Assembly: GCA_036502765.1 (NCBI GenBank)
Contig: DASXXX010000298.1
Location: 1-21,263 of the forward strand
Source: DASUAS01 sp036502765
Lineage (GTDB): Bacteria > Actinomycetota > Acidimicrobiia > IMCC26256 > DASPTH01
Direction: 5' to 3'
DNA length: 21,263 nucleotides
The notes under the pieces: model-generated
What the model was told of the DNA's origin: nothing
Seen by the model: only the letters and a program-made list of their open reading frames with translations
Database searches by the model: none
Made by a program: the position numbers and the translations under genes
In this document: one piece after another, positions 8,001-15,539 of the stretch
Layout: the number at the start of each line of letters is the position of its first letter
How positions within the stretch are numbered: the stretch's first letter is position 1

Positions 8001-8750
8001 ATGAGACTCGAGGGCAAGGTCGCACTGATCACCGGATCCACCCGTGGCATCGGGCGCACGATGGCCGAGATGTTCGCCGAGGAGGGCGCCAAGGTCGTCC
8101 TCAGCGGACGATCGGTCGACAAGGGCGAGAAGAACGTCGAGCGCATCCGCGCCGCCGGCGGAGAGGCGGTGTTCCTCCCCATCGACGTCACCGACGAGGA
8201 CAGCGTGCGCGACGGCGTCGCTGGTGCGGTCGAGGCCTACGGCCCGATCACCACGCTGGTGAACAACGCCGCGCCCACCGCGCTCGTCAACGTCAGCTTC
8301 AAGCCGCTCCACGAGCTCACGCTCACCGAGTGGGACGACATCGTGCGGGGTTCGGTCACGAGTGCGTTCCTGATGACGAAGTACGCGATTCCCCACCTCC
8401 TCGAAGCCGGCGGTGGGTCGATCGTCAACATCTCGTCCGGCGCCTCGGTGTTCGGTGTGCCCGGTCTCGCGCCCTACAGCGCGGGCAAGGGCGCGATGAA
8501 CTCGCTCACGCGCGTGATCGCAGCCGACTACGGCACGCAGGGAGTGCGCTGTAACACCATCATCGTGGGCCGCGTCGTGTCGTACGCCGCCGACCGCGGT
8601 CCCGACACATCGAAGGAGTACATGCGCGTCGGCAACCCGAAGGACGTCGGGTACGCCGCGATGTGGCTGGCCGCCGACGAGTCGGAGTGGATCACCGGCA
8701 GCGAGATCACCGCCGACGGTGGCGCGCGCTACAACGGCAGTCAGCTCTGA
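8001..8750 (+). CDS. SDR-family NAD(P)-dependent oxidoreductase
   Basis: This 249-aa classical short-chain dehydrogenase/reductase has the cofactor motif TGSTRGIG (11-18), NNA (88-90), the catalytic Ser in ISSG (S146), Tyr159 and Lys163 (YSAGK), and the C-terminal ITADGG typical of FabG-like members. It interconverts an alcohol and a ketone or aldehyde. The ATG at 8001 gives the normal MRLEGKVALITG start; the upstream in-frame extension has no homology. It follows the deaminase gene by 16 nt and is the last gene of the rightward operon, so it probably oxidises a hydroxylated intermediate made by the oxygenases. Its end lies only 7 nt from the convergent membrane-protein gene. Confidence 0.9.
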   Translation: MRLEGKVALITGSTRGIGRTMAEMFAEEGAKVVLSGRSVDKGEKNVERIRAAGGEAVFLPIDVTDEDSVRDGVAGAVEAYGPITTLVNNAAPTALVNVSFKPLHELTLTEWDDIVRGSVTSAFLMTKYAIPHLLEAGGGSIVNISSGASVFGVPGLAPYSAGKGAMNSLTRVIAADYGTQGVRCNTIIVGRVVSYAADRGPDTSKEYMRVGNPKDVGYAAMWLAADESEWITGSEITADGGARYNGSQL

Positions 8751-8757
8751 GCCGGCG

Positions 8758-9432
8758 CTACGCCAGCAGGCCGATCCCCTTCGCGATCAGGACGACGCCG
8801 AACACGAGGAACAGCACCGCCATCACCGCGTGGTTGTGCTGGGTCATCCATTCCTTCATGTGGTCGAGCGTCTGGTGGGCCCGCTCGCCGCCGAGGAGCT
8901 CGTAGCCCACTGCGAACAGGATCGACACGCTCGACACCGCCACGAACACGATGATCGCCACGACCGCGTCCTCGGTGCTCAGCCCCAGCTGCCCCAACCC
9001 GGCGCACGCGCCCACCGCGAGGATGAGGTTCTTGGGGTTCACGACCGCCAACACGATCGCGAGGCCCATGGCCTTCACCGGCGTGATGGTCTCGACCGTC
9101 GACATCCACTTGGGCAGCGCTTCGGGCTGGCCCGGCGTCGGTCGCTTGGCGAAGTTGCGGCGAGCCAGGGACAGGAGCAGCACACCGAGCAGGATCTTGC
9201 CCCACGAGATGCTGTCGGAGGTCGTGGAGTCGGTCGCCGCGTTGGCGGCGTCGGCGAAGAGGTACACCACGGTGCCGACCACCGCGAGCCCGAGGACCCA
9301 GCCGAAGAGGAACGACAACCCGTTCACCGTCGCCCGGTTCGAGAACAGGATCAAGACGATGGCGATGATCGGGATCGGACTGATGGCGATCCCGATCGCG
9401 AACGGCAGAACCTCACTGATTCCCTGACCCAT
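8758..9432 (-). CDS. GAP/LysE-like integral membrane protein
   Basis: This 224-aa hydrophobic protein has about six predicted membrane segments: roughly 8-30, 37-58, 72-88, a cluster near 118-142, 150-170 and 200-222. The start ISEVLPFAIGIAISPIPIIAIVL and the NPKN(L)ILAVGA block resemble the GAP family (PF11139-like, mycobacterial Sap-type proteins), which shares the LysE exporter fold. Known members are linked to lipid or small-molecule export. I chose the ATG at 9432, since the upstream extension is polar and non-conserved. It is convergent with the SDR gene and divergent from the aminotransferase gene, so it is probably a single transcription unit. There is no sequence evidence that it transports the substrate of the neighbouring catabolic cluster. 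Confidence 0.75.
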   Translation of the reverse strand: MGQGISEVLPFAIGIAISPIPIIAIVLILFSNRATVNGLSFLFGWVLGLAVVGTVVYLFADAANAATDSTTSDSISWGKILLGVLLLSLARRNFAKRPTPGQPEALPKWMSTVETITPVKAMGLAIVLAVVNPKNLILAVGACAGLGQLGLSTEDAVVAIIVFVAVSSVSILFAVGYELLGGERAHQTLDHMKEWMTQHNHAVMAVLFLVFGVVLIAKGIGLLA

Positions 9433-9497
9433 GGGGCGGATCGTACGGCGAACGGTCAGCCTTGCCGCGGACCGCCCGCACCGGTCATCCTTCACGC

Positions 9498-10892
9498 ATG
9501 CCTCCCGACCGCAGCACGCCCCGCGACCCGGCGGAGCTGAGCGCGCTCGCGCACCGCCATCTCTGGATGCACTTCTCGCGCCTCGGTGGTTACGGCGCCG
9601 AGTCGCCGGTGCACGTCATCGCACGCGGCAAGGGATGCGAGCTCTGGGACACGACCGGGCACCGACTGCTCGACGGTCTCTCGGGGCTGTTCACCGTGCA
9701 GGTCGGACACGGTCGTCCCGATCTGGCCGACGCGGCCCGCGTCCAGGCGGAGACGCTCGACTACTTCCCGTTGTGGACCTACGCGCACCCGCCGGCGATC
9801 GAGCTGGCGACGAAGCTCGCCACGCTCGCGCCCGGCGACCTGAACCGCGTGTTCTTCACCACCGGCGGCTCGGAAGCCGTCGAGTCGGCATGGAAGCTCG
9901 CCCGCCAGTACTTCCGCGCCATCGGGCAGGGGCAGCGCCACAAGGTGATCGCGCGACGCACCGCGTACCACGGCACCACGTTGGGCGCCCTCGCGATCAC
10001 CGGCGTCCCCGCGCTGCGCACCCCGTTCGAGCCGTTGACGCCGGGCGCCAGCCACGTGTCCAACACCAACCGCCGGCGCCACCCGCTCGGTGACGACGAG
10101 CAGGCGTTCATGCTCGCGCTCACCGACGAGCTCGAGGAGCGCATCGTCTTCGAGGGACCGGAGACCGTCGCCGCGGTGTTCCTCGAACCGGTGCAGAACG
10201 CGGGCGGGTGCCTGGTGCCACCCGACGGCTACTTCCAGCGGGTGCGCGAGATCTGCGACCGCCACGGCGTGCTGCTCGTGTCCGACGAGGTGATCTGCGC
10301 CTTCGGCCGCCTCGGCACCATGTTCGGCTGCGATCGCTACGACTACCTCCCCGACATCATCACCTGCGCCAAAGGGCTCACCAGCGGCTACTCACCGCTC
10401 GGCGCGGTCATCTGTCGCGACTTCCTCGCCGAACCGTTCCTCGAGGACAAGGCGTCGTTCGCGCACGGCCTCACCTTCGGTGGACATCCCGTCAGCTGCG
10501 CGGTCGGCATCGCCAACCTCGACGTGTTCGAGCAGGAGTCGGTGCTCGAGAACGTCCTCACGCACGAAGCGGGTTTCCGGGACCGGTTGGAGCGGTTGCG
10601 CGACCTGCCCATCGTGGGCGATGTCCGCGGGGCGGGCTACTTCCAGGCGCTCGAGATGGTGCCCGACCAGGCGAGCGACGCGCAGTTCACCGCCGAGCAG
10701 CGCGAAGACCTGCTGCGCGGGTTCCTGCTCCCCCGCTTCTACGAGTCGGGCCTGATCGCGCGCGCCGACGACCGCGGCGACCCCGTGGTGCAGCTCGCAC
10801 CTCCACTGGTCGCGGGCGACGCCGAACTCGACGAGCTCGCCGACAAGCTCCGCAGCGTCCTCACCGACGCGTCGGCGAAGTTCTGCGCGTAG
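9498..10892 (+). CDS. Class III PLP-dependent aminotransferase (omega-transaminase type)
   Basis: This 464-aa fold-type I class III aminotransferase has the phosphate-binding TTGGSEAVESA block (121-131), the YHG motif (157-159), the cofactor Asp in SDEV (D263), the Schiff-base Lys K292 (CAKGLTSGYSPLG) and RGAGYF near the C-terminal domain. It moves an amino group between an amine or omega-amino acid and a keto acid such as pyruvate or 2-oxoglutarate. Beta-alanine:pyruvate and putrescine/diamine aminotransferases are typical relatives. The ATG at 9498 is preferred; no strong ribosome binding site is seen. The last 32 nt overlap the 3' end of the opposite-strand membrane-protein gene. No neighbour points to the amine donor. 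Confidence 0.9.
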   Translation: MPPDRSTPRDPAELSALAHRHLWMHFSRLGGYGAESPVHVIARGKGCELWDTTGHRLLDGLSGLFTVQVGHGRPDLADAARVQAETLDYFPLWTYAHPPAIELATKLATLAPGDLNRVFFTTGGSEAVESAWKLARQYFRAIGQGQRHKVIARRTAYHGTTLGALAITGVPALRTPFEPLTPGASHVSNTNRRRHPLGDDEQAFMLALTDELEERIVFEGPETVAAVFLEPVQNAGGCLVPPDGYFQRVREICDRHGVLLVSDEVICAFGRLGTMFGCDRYDYLPDIITCAKGLTSGYSPLGAVICRDFLAEPFLEDKASFAHGLTFGGHPVSCAVGIANLDVFEQESVLENVLTHEAGFRDRLERLRDLPIVGDVRGAGYFQALEMVPDQASDAQFTAEQREDLLRGFLLPRFYESGLIARADDRGDPVVQLAPPLVAGDAELDELADKLRSVLTDASAKFCA

Positions 10893-11808
10893 CCGGCCGC
10901 CGCCGTCGCCATTCGACCGACAGCACGATGCCGGAGACGATTGCGCCGACGATCCCCGCCCAGTACAGCAACGGACCGGTCACGCTGCGGAGCGAGACGC
11001 TGTCGTCGTTCGCATCCCGGTTCGGGCGATCGGCGAAGTCGGCATCGCGCGGATGGGCCGAGTCGTAGACGACCGGGATCCGCATCTCGTTGTCGTAGTC
11101 GTAGCTGACATCGCCGGGACGCTCCAGCTTCAGGAGCACTGCGTCTTCGTCGGGGAGACGCAACCACGCGTCGACGTGGGTGGTGTACGAGGTGTCGGCG
11201 TCACTGGTGTGCTCGGTCACGCGCACGTCCGCGACCGTGGCGGTCGCGTCGCGGTCCCGACGGTCGCGCGCCGCGTAGACGTCAGCGTCGTGGCGGGCGT
11301 CGTCCCACAGAAGACCTCCGAGCACGACGGCGATCGCCGATCCCCAGAACACCAGGGTCAACCAGCGACCCTTCGTCCCCGGGTAGGGCCGTGCCTCCGC
11401 GCCGACTTCACGCCAGCGTTCGCGCACCCGTGCGTAGACCTCCTGCAGAGACGGCTGGTTCCCGCGTTCGACCGCGGTCACGTAGGTGGTGCGTTCGCCG
11501 TCGCCGCGGAGTCGCGCCCGCGAGCCGGGCAGGAACTGGATCTCCGTCAACGACGTCCACGGCACGACCGTGGTCGCCCACGGCTCGCGCTTGGTGATGC
11601 CGATGTCATCGACGTCCACACCCCACCGCAGGCAGCGGACGACTGCGAGGCTGACGAACAGCACTGCCGGCGGCAGTGACCACCACCGCATCACCGGGCC
11701 TTGCGACCCGTCGCCGTCTACCAGGGCGACAGCGAACAGCAGCGCGACGCCCACCACCGCGGCAGCCAGCGCGACGTTCCCGAGCCAGTAGCGGTAGACG
11801 ACCTTCAT
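10861..11808 (-). CDS. Membrane protein with PH-like and DUF3592-like regions
   Basis: This 315-aa protein has two N-terminal membrane segments (about 8-30 and 42-60), then a soluble stretch (VDVDDIGITKREPWATTVVPWTSLTEI to about 140) resembling bacterial PH-type domains. A third segment (about 150-168) and a beta-rich exposed region (about 180-270) with the DUF3592-like pattern of a strand pair followed by IPVVYDSAHP come next. A last membrane segment (about 283-302) and an Arg-rich tail end it. Function unknown; such proteins are predicted to sit in the cytoplasmic membrane. The ATG at 11808 starts the hydrophobic N-terminus directly. Its 3' end runs 32 nt into the convergent aminotransferase gene. 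Confidence 0.7.
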   Translation of the reverse strand: MKVVYRYWLGNVALAAAVVGVALLFAVALVDGDGSQGPVMRWWSLPPAVLFVSLAVVRCLRWGVDVDDIGITKREPWATTVVPWTSLTEIQFLPGSRARLRGDGERTTYVTAVERGNQPSLQEVYARVRERWREVGAEARPYPGTKGRWLTLVFWGSAIAVVLGGLLWDDARHDADVYAARDRRDRDATATVADVRVTEHTSDADTSYTTHVDAWLRLPDEDAVLLKLERPGDVSYDYDNEMRIPVVYDSAHPRDADFADRPNRDANDDSVSLRSVTGPLLYWAGIVGAIVSGIVLSVEWRRRRPATRRTSPTRR

Positions 11809-11913
11809 GCCGCGACGGTACCGACCGGTTCGCGCCGCTGCACTGGTTCGCGCACCAGTTCGACCTTGCTTCCCATGTGGCGTCGACGCCCCACCACTGG
11901 TACGACTCTCCGC

Positions 11914-12327
11914 ATGACCTCACCCATCGAGTGGCTCCTCGACCGCGAGGTCGTGCGCCAGTTCCCGCAGCGCTACGCGCGTGCAGTCGACCAACGTGAT
12001 CACGAGGCCCTCAGCGCGCTGTTCGATCCTGACGGCACGGTCGACGGCACCTTCGGCGAGCAACCGGTCTCCGAGTACCTCGAGACGATGGGATCGCGGC
12101 CCGACACCGGCGCCACGAGCATGCACGTGCTCACCGATCCCTTGATCGACCTCGCCGCCGACGGCGACACCGCCCGACTCGACACGTACGCGGTCGTCTA
12201 CCAGGTGCCCGCGGATGCCGAAGCGTCCATGCGCACACTGGGCATGCGCTACGTCGACGACCTGGTGAAGCGCGACGGGACCTGGTGCATCCACCACCGC
12301 GTCGCCCGGATGCTGTGGATGAGGTAG
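11914..12327 (+). CDS. SnoaL/NTF2-like small protein
   Basis: This 137-aa protein has the SnoaL-like cone fold pattern: an N-terminal helix pair (REVVRQFPQRYARAVDQRDH), the ALSALFDPDGTVDGTF block, a central SMHVLTDPLIDL strand and a final strand pair (RYVDDLVKRDGTWCIHHRVARMLWMR). Members are cyclases, isomerases, dehydratases or ligand-binding partners of aromatic and steroid catabolism, and many are unassigned. The ATG at 11914 is the only start consistent with the fold. It stands alone, divergent from the membrane-protein gene and convergent with the deacylase-like gene, whose end is 25 nt away. Specific role unknown. Confidence 0.8.
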   Translation: MTSPIEWLLDREVVRQFPQRYARAVDQRDHEALSALFDPDGTVDGTFGEQPVSEYLETMGSRPDTGATSMHVLTDPLIDLAADGDTARLDTYAVVYQVPADAEASMRTLGMRYVDDLVKRDGTWCIHHRVARMLWMR

Positions 12328-12352
12328 GTCTCTGGATGCGTTGAGCCCGCAG

Positions 12353-14044
12353 TCAGCTCGCGCGCACCAACCGGCCCGGCCGCGTGCCGGTCGATGCACC
12401 GTCGACGATCGTGACCTGGCCGCCGACGACCGTCGCCTTGAAGCCCTCGGCCCGTTGCTCCAGCCGCTTGCCGCCACGCGGCAGGTCGCGCACGACCGCC
12501 GGGACGGCGGGACCGACACGCTCGGGGTCGAACACGTTGAGGTCGGCGGCCATCCCCTCGCGGACCAGCCCCCGGTCGGTGAAGCCCCACGCCATCGCCG
12601 GCGCGAGGGTGAGCATGCGCACCGCTTCCTCCAGCGTGAACTCCTCGCGCTCACGCACCCAGTAGCCGAGCAGATGCGTGTGGATCGACGCGTCGGCGAT
12701 CTGGCTGAGGTGCGCGCCCGAGTCGGAGAACGTCATCACCGTGCGCGGGTGGCGCATGACCGCGAGCAGCACCTCGGGATCCTGCGGGTAGAGGCTCGGC
12801 TGGATGAACAGCTGCCCGAGGTCGGTCTCGATGGCGAGGTCGATCATCGCCTCCACCGGCGTGACGCCTCTTCGTGCGGCGACCTCGTTGATCGTCGGGT
12901 TCGGCGGGAGCCCGTGCTCGTACACCCGGATGCCGTCGAAGTCGGGTTTGCGGGGCATGGCGCCGATGCCCCGCCAGCGGGAGTAGTCGCCCTCCATCCC
13001 GGCGCGGATCAACGCCTCGCGCACCGACGGGTCGCGCAGGGCGCGCAGTTGTTCGTCGTCGGGGAGCGCACGCACGTCGTGCCATTCCGGCAACAGATCG
13101 AACGGCAACCGCGTCGCGAACGACAACAGCACGTTGATCCCGCGGCAGTGCGACTGGCCGATCATGCGCCCGCCCACCGCCGCGACCGAGTCGATGAGGT
13201 CGAGCATCTCGTACCCGCCCGGGTTGGTCGCGATGATGCCCATCGTCATCGGTACGCCGGTCGCCGCCGCGAGGTCGCGCATGCGGGCGCGCGCCAGCTC
13301 ACGTTGGTCGGGATCGGGCGAGAGCACGTGCTCACCACCGCCTTCGAGCATCCCGTGCCCGGCGTCGGCCATCACACCGACCAGGTCGCACAGCTCCGAC
13401 CACGCCGCGAGGCGCGACGCCACCGGCCGGTTGTCCGACGTCTCGTGGTGCTCGCTGCGCGACGTCGTGAGACCGATCGCGCCCGCCGCGAGCGCGTCGG
13501 TCAGCTGCCCGCGCATCCGCGCCAGGTCGTCGGCCGTCGCCTCCTCCTCGAACGCGCGCTCGCCCATCGCCCACGTGCGCAGGGCCGAGTGCCCGACGTT
13601 GGCCGCGTAGTTGATCGCCTTCGGGAGCCGGTCGACGGCGTCGAGGTACTCGGGGAACGTCTCCCACCCCCACTCCAGCGACGCCAGCGCCGCGGGGTCG
13701 ATGTCCTCCGCACGCTCGAGGTTGCGCACCACGAGCGCCCGGGCGTCGTCGCGCACGGGCGCGAGGGTGAACCCGCAGTTGCCCATCACCGCGGTGGTCA
13801 CGCCGTGCCAGCACGAGTTCGCGCCCTGCGGGTCCCAGAACACCTGGGCGTCGAGGTGGGTGTGACCGTCGATGAATCCCGGCGTCACCACGTGACCCTC
13901 GGCGTCGATCTCTTCGTCGCCCTGCTCGCGGATCCGCCCCACCTGGGCGATCACGCCGTCGGAGATCCCCACGTCGCCCCGGTAGGAGCCGAACCCGGAG
14001 CCGTCGACGACCCGGCCGTTGCGGATCACCACGTCGTACGCCAT
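12353..14044 (-). CDS. N-acyl-D-amino-acid deacylase-like amidohydrolase (copy 1)
   Basis: This 563-aa protein belongs to the D-aminoacylase branch of the amidohydrolase superfamily. It has the metal motif HTH (H61, H63 in FIDGHTHLD), the characteristic bridging Cys in GNCGF (C90), H152 (VGHSALR) and the catalytic Asp in SDSGAH (D441, with H445). The N- and C-terminal beta-sandwich parts (DVVIRNGRVVDGSG; GMAADLNVFDPERV) are intact. The middle motif GLTTSRSEHH differs from the STGL block of characterised D-aminoacylases, so the true substrate may not be an N-acyl-D-amino acid. The ATG at 14044 opens a divergent gene pair with the ACMSD-like gene. It is related to the protein encoded at 15540-17240 but is not a recent duplicate. 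Confidence 0.85.
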   Translation of the reverse strand: MAYDVVIRNGRVVDGSGFGSYRGDVGISDGVIAQVGRIREQGDEEIDAEGHVVTPGFIDGHTHLDAQVFWDPQGANSCWHGVTTAVMGNCGFTLAPVRDDARALVVRNLERAEDIDPAALASLEWGWETFPEYLDAVDRLPKAINYAANVGHSALRTWAMGERAFEEEATADDLARMRGQLTDALAAGAIGLTTSRSEHHETSDNRPVASRLAAWSELCDLVGVMADAGHGMLEGGGEHVLSPDPDQRELARARMRDLAAATGVPMTMGIIATNPGGYEMLDLIDSVAAVGGRMIGQSHCRGINVLLSFATRLPFDLLPEWHDVRALPDDEQLRALRDPSVREALIRAGMEGDYSRWRGIGAMPRKPDFDGIRVYEHGLPPNPTINEVAARRGVTPVEAMIDLAIETDLGQLFIQPSLYPQDPEVLLAVMRHPRTVMTFSDSGAHLSQIADASIHTHLLGYWVREREEFTLEEAVRMLTLAPAMAWGFTDRGLVREGMAADLNVFDPERVGPAVPAVVRDLPRGGKRLEQRAEGFKATVVGGQVTIVDGASTGTRPGRLVRAS

Positions 14045-14105
14045 GTGTCTATTGTTACCCGACGGATTGATGAGCGTGCATTAATCGAAGTCCCGGGGAG
14101 GACAC
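14045..14105. promoter_or_regulatory. Divergent promoter region of the amidohydrolase cluster
   Basis: This 61-bp gap separates two divergent amidohydrolase genes and contains an AT-rich patch (about 14049-14090) unlike the GC-rich surroundings, as expected for promoters. GGGGAGG at 14095-14101 is a strong ribosome binding site 4 nt before the GTG at 14106. I could not assign firm -35/-10 pairs, though leftward AACAAT and TTAATG hexamers are weak candidates. Confidence 0.5.
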
Positions 14106-15530
14106 GTGAGCGGTCTGACCGCGGCCGAGGTGCGGAGCAGGCTCGACCACCCGGTCGTCGACATCGACGGTCACACGGTCGAGTTCTTCCCCGCCCTCGC
14201 CGGGGAACTGGTGAAGGAAGGGGTGCGCCTCGACGGCGACTCGATGCTGCGCCGCACCTCCGGCACCTTCGGCCCGATCGTCGACTGGTACCGGCTGACC
14301 CCCGCACAGCGCGCCGAGCAACGCGTCGCCAGGGGCCCATGGGGCAACGGCGGCATGGAGCTCGCCGTCGACCGTGCCACCGCCATGCTGCCCCGGCTCC
14401 TCCACGAACGCCTGCCCGAGCTCGGCATCGACGTGAGCGTGATCTACCCCAGCTTCGGGCTGTTGTTCGGTCACTTCGACGACGAACGCGACCGTCGCGG
14501 CGCGTGCCGGGCCCTCAACCGCTTCAACGCCGACGTGTTCGCCGAGTTCGCCGACCGGCTGCTGCCGGTGGCCGAGATCCCGATGCACACACCGGCCGAA
14601 GCGGTCGACGAGCTCGAGCACGCGGCGTCGCTCGGCTTCCGGGCCGTCGTGATGGCGGGCTTCGTGCAGCGTCCGATCGCCGCCGCCGCGGCCATCGATC
14701 CCGCCCTCGCGCAGTACGGCGTGTGGACCGACACCTTCGGGCTCGACAGCGCGTACGACTACGACCCGGTGTGGCAGAAGTGCCGCGAGCTCGGCATTGC
14801 GCCCGCGTTCCACTCGTCGGCCATGGGCTGGCAGAACCGGGCGTCGATCTCGAGCTACGTGTACAACCACGTCGGCATGCTCGGTGAGAGCCACCACGCG
14901 CTGGCCAAGTCGCTGTTCCTCGGCGGCGTCACCCGCCGCTTCCCCGACCTCAATTTCGGCTTCCTCGAGGGCGGCGTGGCATGGGCGGCGTCCCTCTACG
15001 CCGACCTCGTGGGTCACTTCGAGAAGCGCAGCGGCGCGGCGATGCGTCGCCTCGACCCCACCAACGTCGACTGGGACGAGTTCGCCGACCTCTTCGCCCG
15101 CTACGGCGGCGAGTGGGCGGACATGGCGCCCAAGCCCACCACGTATCCGAAAGAGGATGTCGTGCTGCTCGACGAGTTCGCCGCCGTCGGCATCGAGCGG
15201 GCCGAGGACATCCGCGACCTGTTCGCGGCGCCCTTCTTCTGTGGGTGCGAAGCTGACGACCCGATGACCGTCACCGCCTACAACACGAAGGCGAACCCGT
15301 TCGGCGCCCGCTTCAACGCCATGTTCGGTTCCGACATCTCGCACTGGGACGTGCCGGTCATGGCCGACGTGCTGGGAGAGGTCTACGAGATGGTCGAGCA
15401 CGGGTTGTTCACCGACGCCGACCTGCGCGACTTCGTGTACACCACACCCGTGCGCTTCTACGCGCGGGGGAACCGCGACTTCTTCGCCGGCACCGTCGTC
15501 GAGGACGTCGTCGCTCGCGACCTCTCCTAG
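14106..15530 (+). CDS. ACMSD-like amidohydrolase (amidohydrolase 2 family)
   Basis: This 474-aa TIM-barrel metal enzyme is of the amidohydrolase 2 (PF04909) type. The usual first-strand HxH motif is replaced by DIDGHTVE (D21, H23, E26), a form seen in a subgroup of this family. H236 (PAFHSS) and D410 (FGSDISHWD) supply the other conserved metal or catalytic positions. Family members include ACMSD-type decarboxylases and hydrolases that act on aromatic ring-cleavage or carboxylated products, so either decarboxylation or hydrolysis is possible. The GTG start is set by GGGGAGG 4 nt upstream. It is the first gene of a three-gene rightward operon with the deacylase-like gene (9 nt gap) and an SDR. 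Confidence 0.85.
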   Translation: MSGLTAAEVRSRLDHPVVDIDGHTVEFFPALAGELVKEGVRLDGDSMLRRTSGTFGPIVDWYRLTPAQRAEQRVARGPWGNGGMELAVDRATAMLPRLLHERLPELGIDVSVIYPSFGLLFGHFDDERDRRGACRALNRFNADVFAEFADRLLPVAEIPMHTPAEAVDELEHAASLGFRAVVMAGFVQRPIAAAAAIDPALAQYGVWTDTFGLDSAYDYDPVWQKCRELGIAPAFHSSAMGWQNRASISSYVYNHVGMLGESHHALAKSLFLGGVTRRFPDLNFGFLEGGVAWAASLYADLVGHFEKRSGAAMRRLDPTNVDWDEFADLFARYGGEWADMAPKPTTYPKEDVVLLDEFAAVGIERAEDIRDLFAAPFFCGCEADDPMTVTAYNTKANPFGARFNAMFGSDISHWDVPVMADVLGEVYEMVEHGLFTDADLRDFVYTTPVRFYARGNRDFFAGTVVEDVVARDLS

Positions 15531-15539
15531 GAGAACCAG

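Noticed and set aside
12341..14887. Forward open frame of 848 codons
   Set aside because: Antisense to the deacylase-like gene and out of frame with the ACMSD-like gene; Arg/His-rich with no motif.
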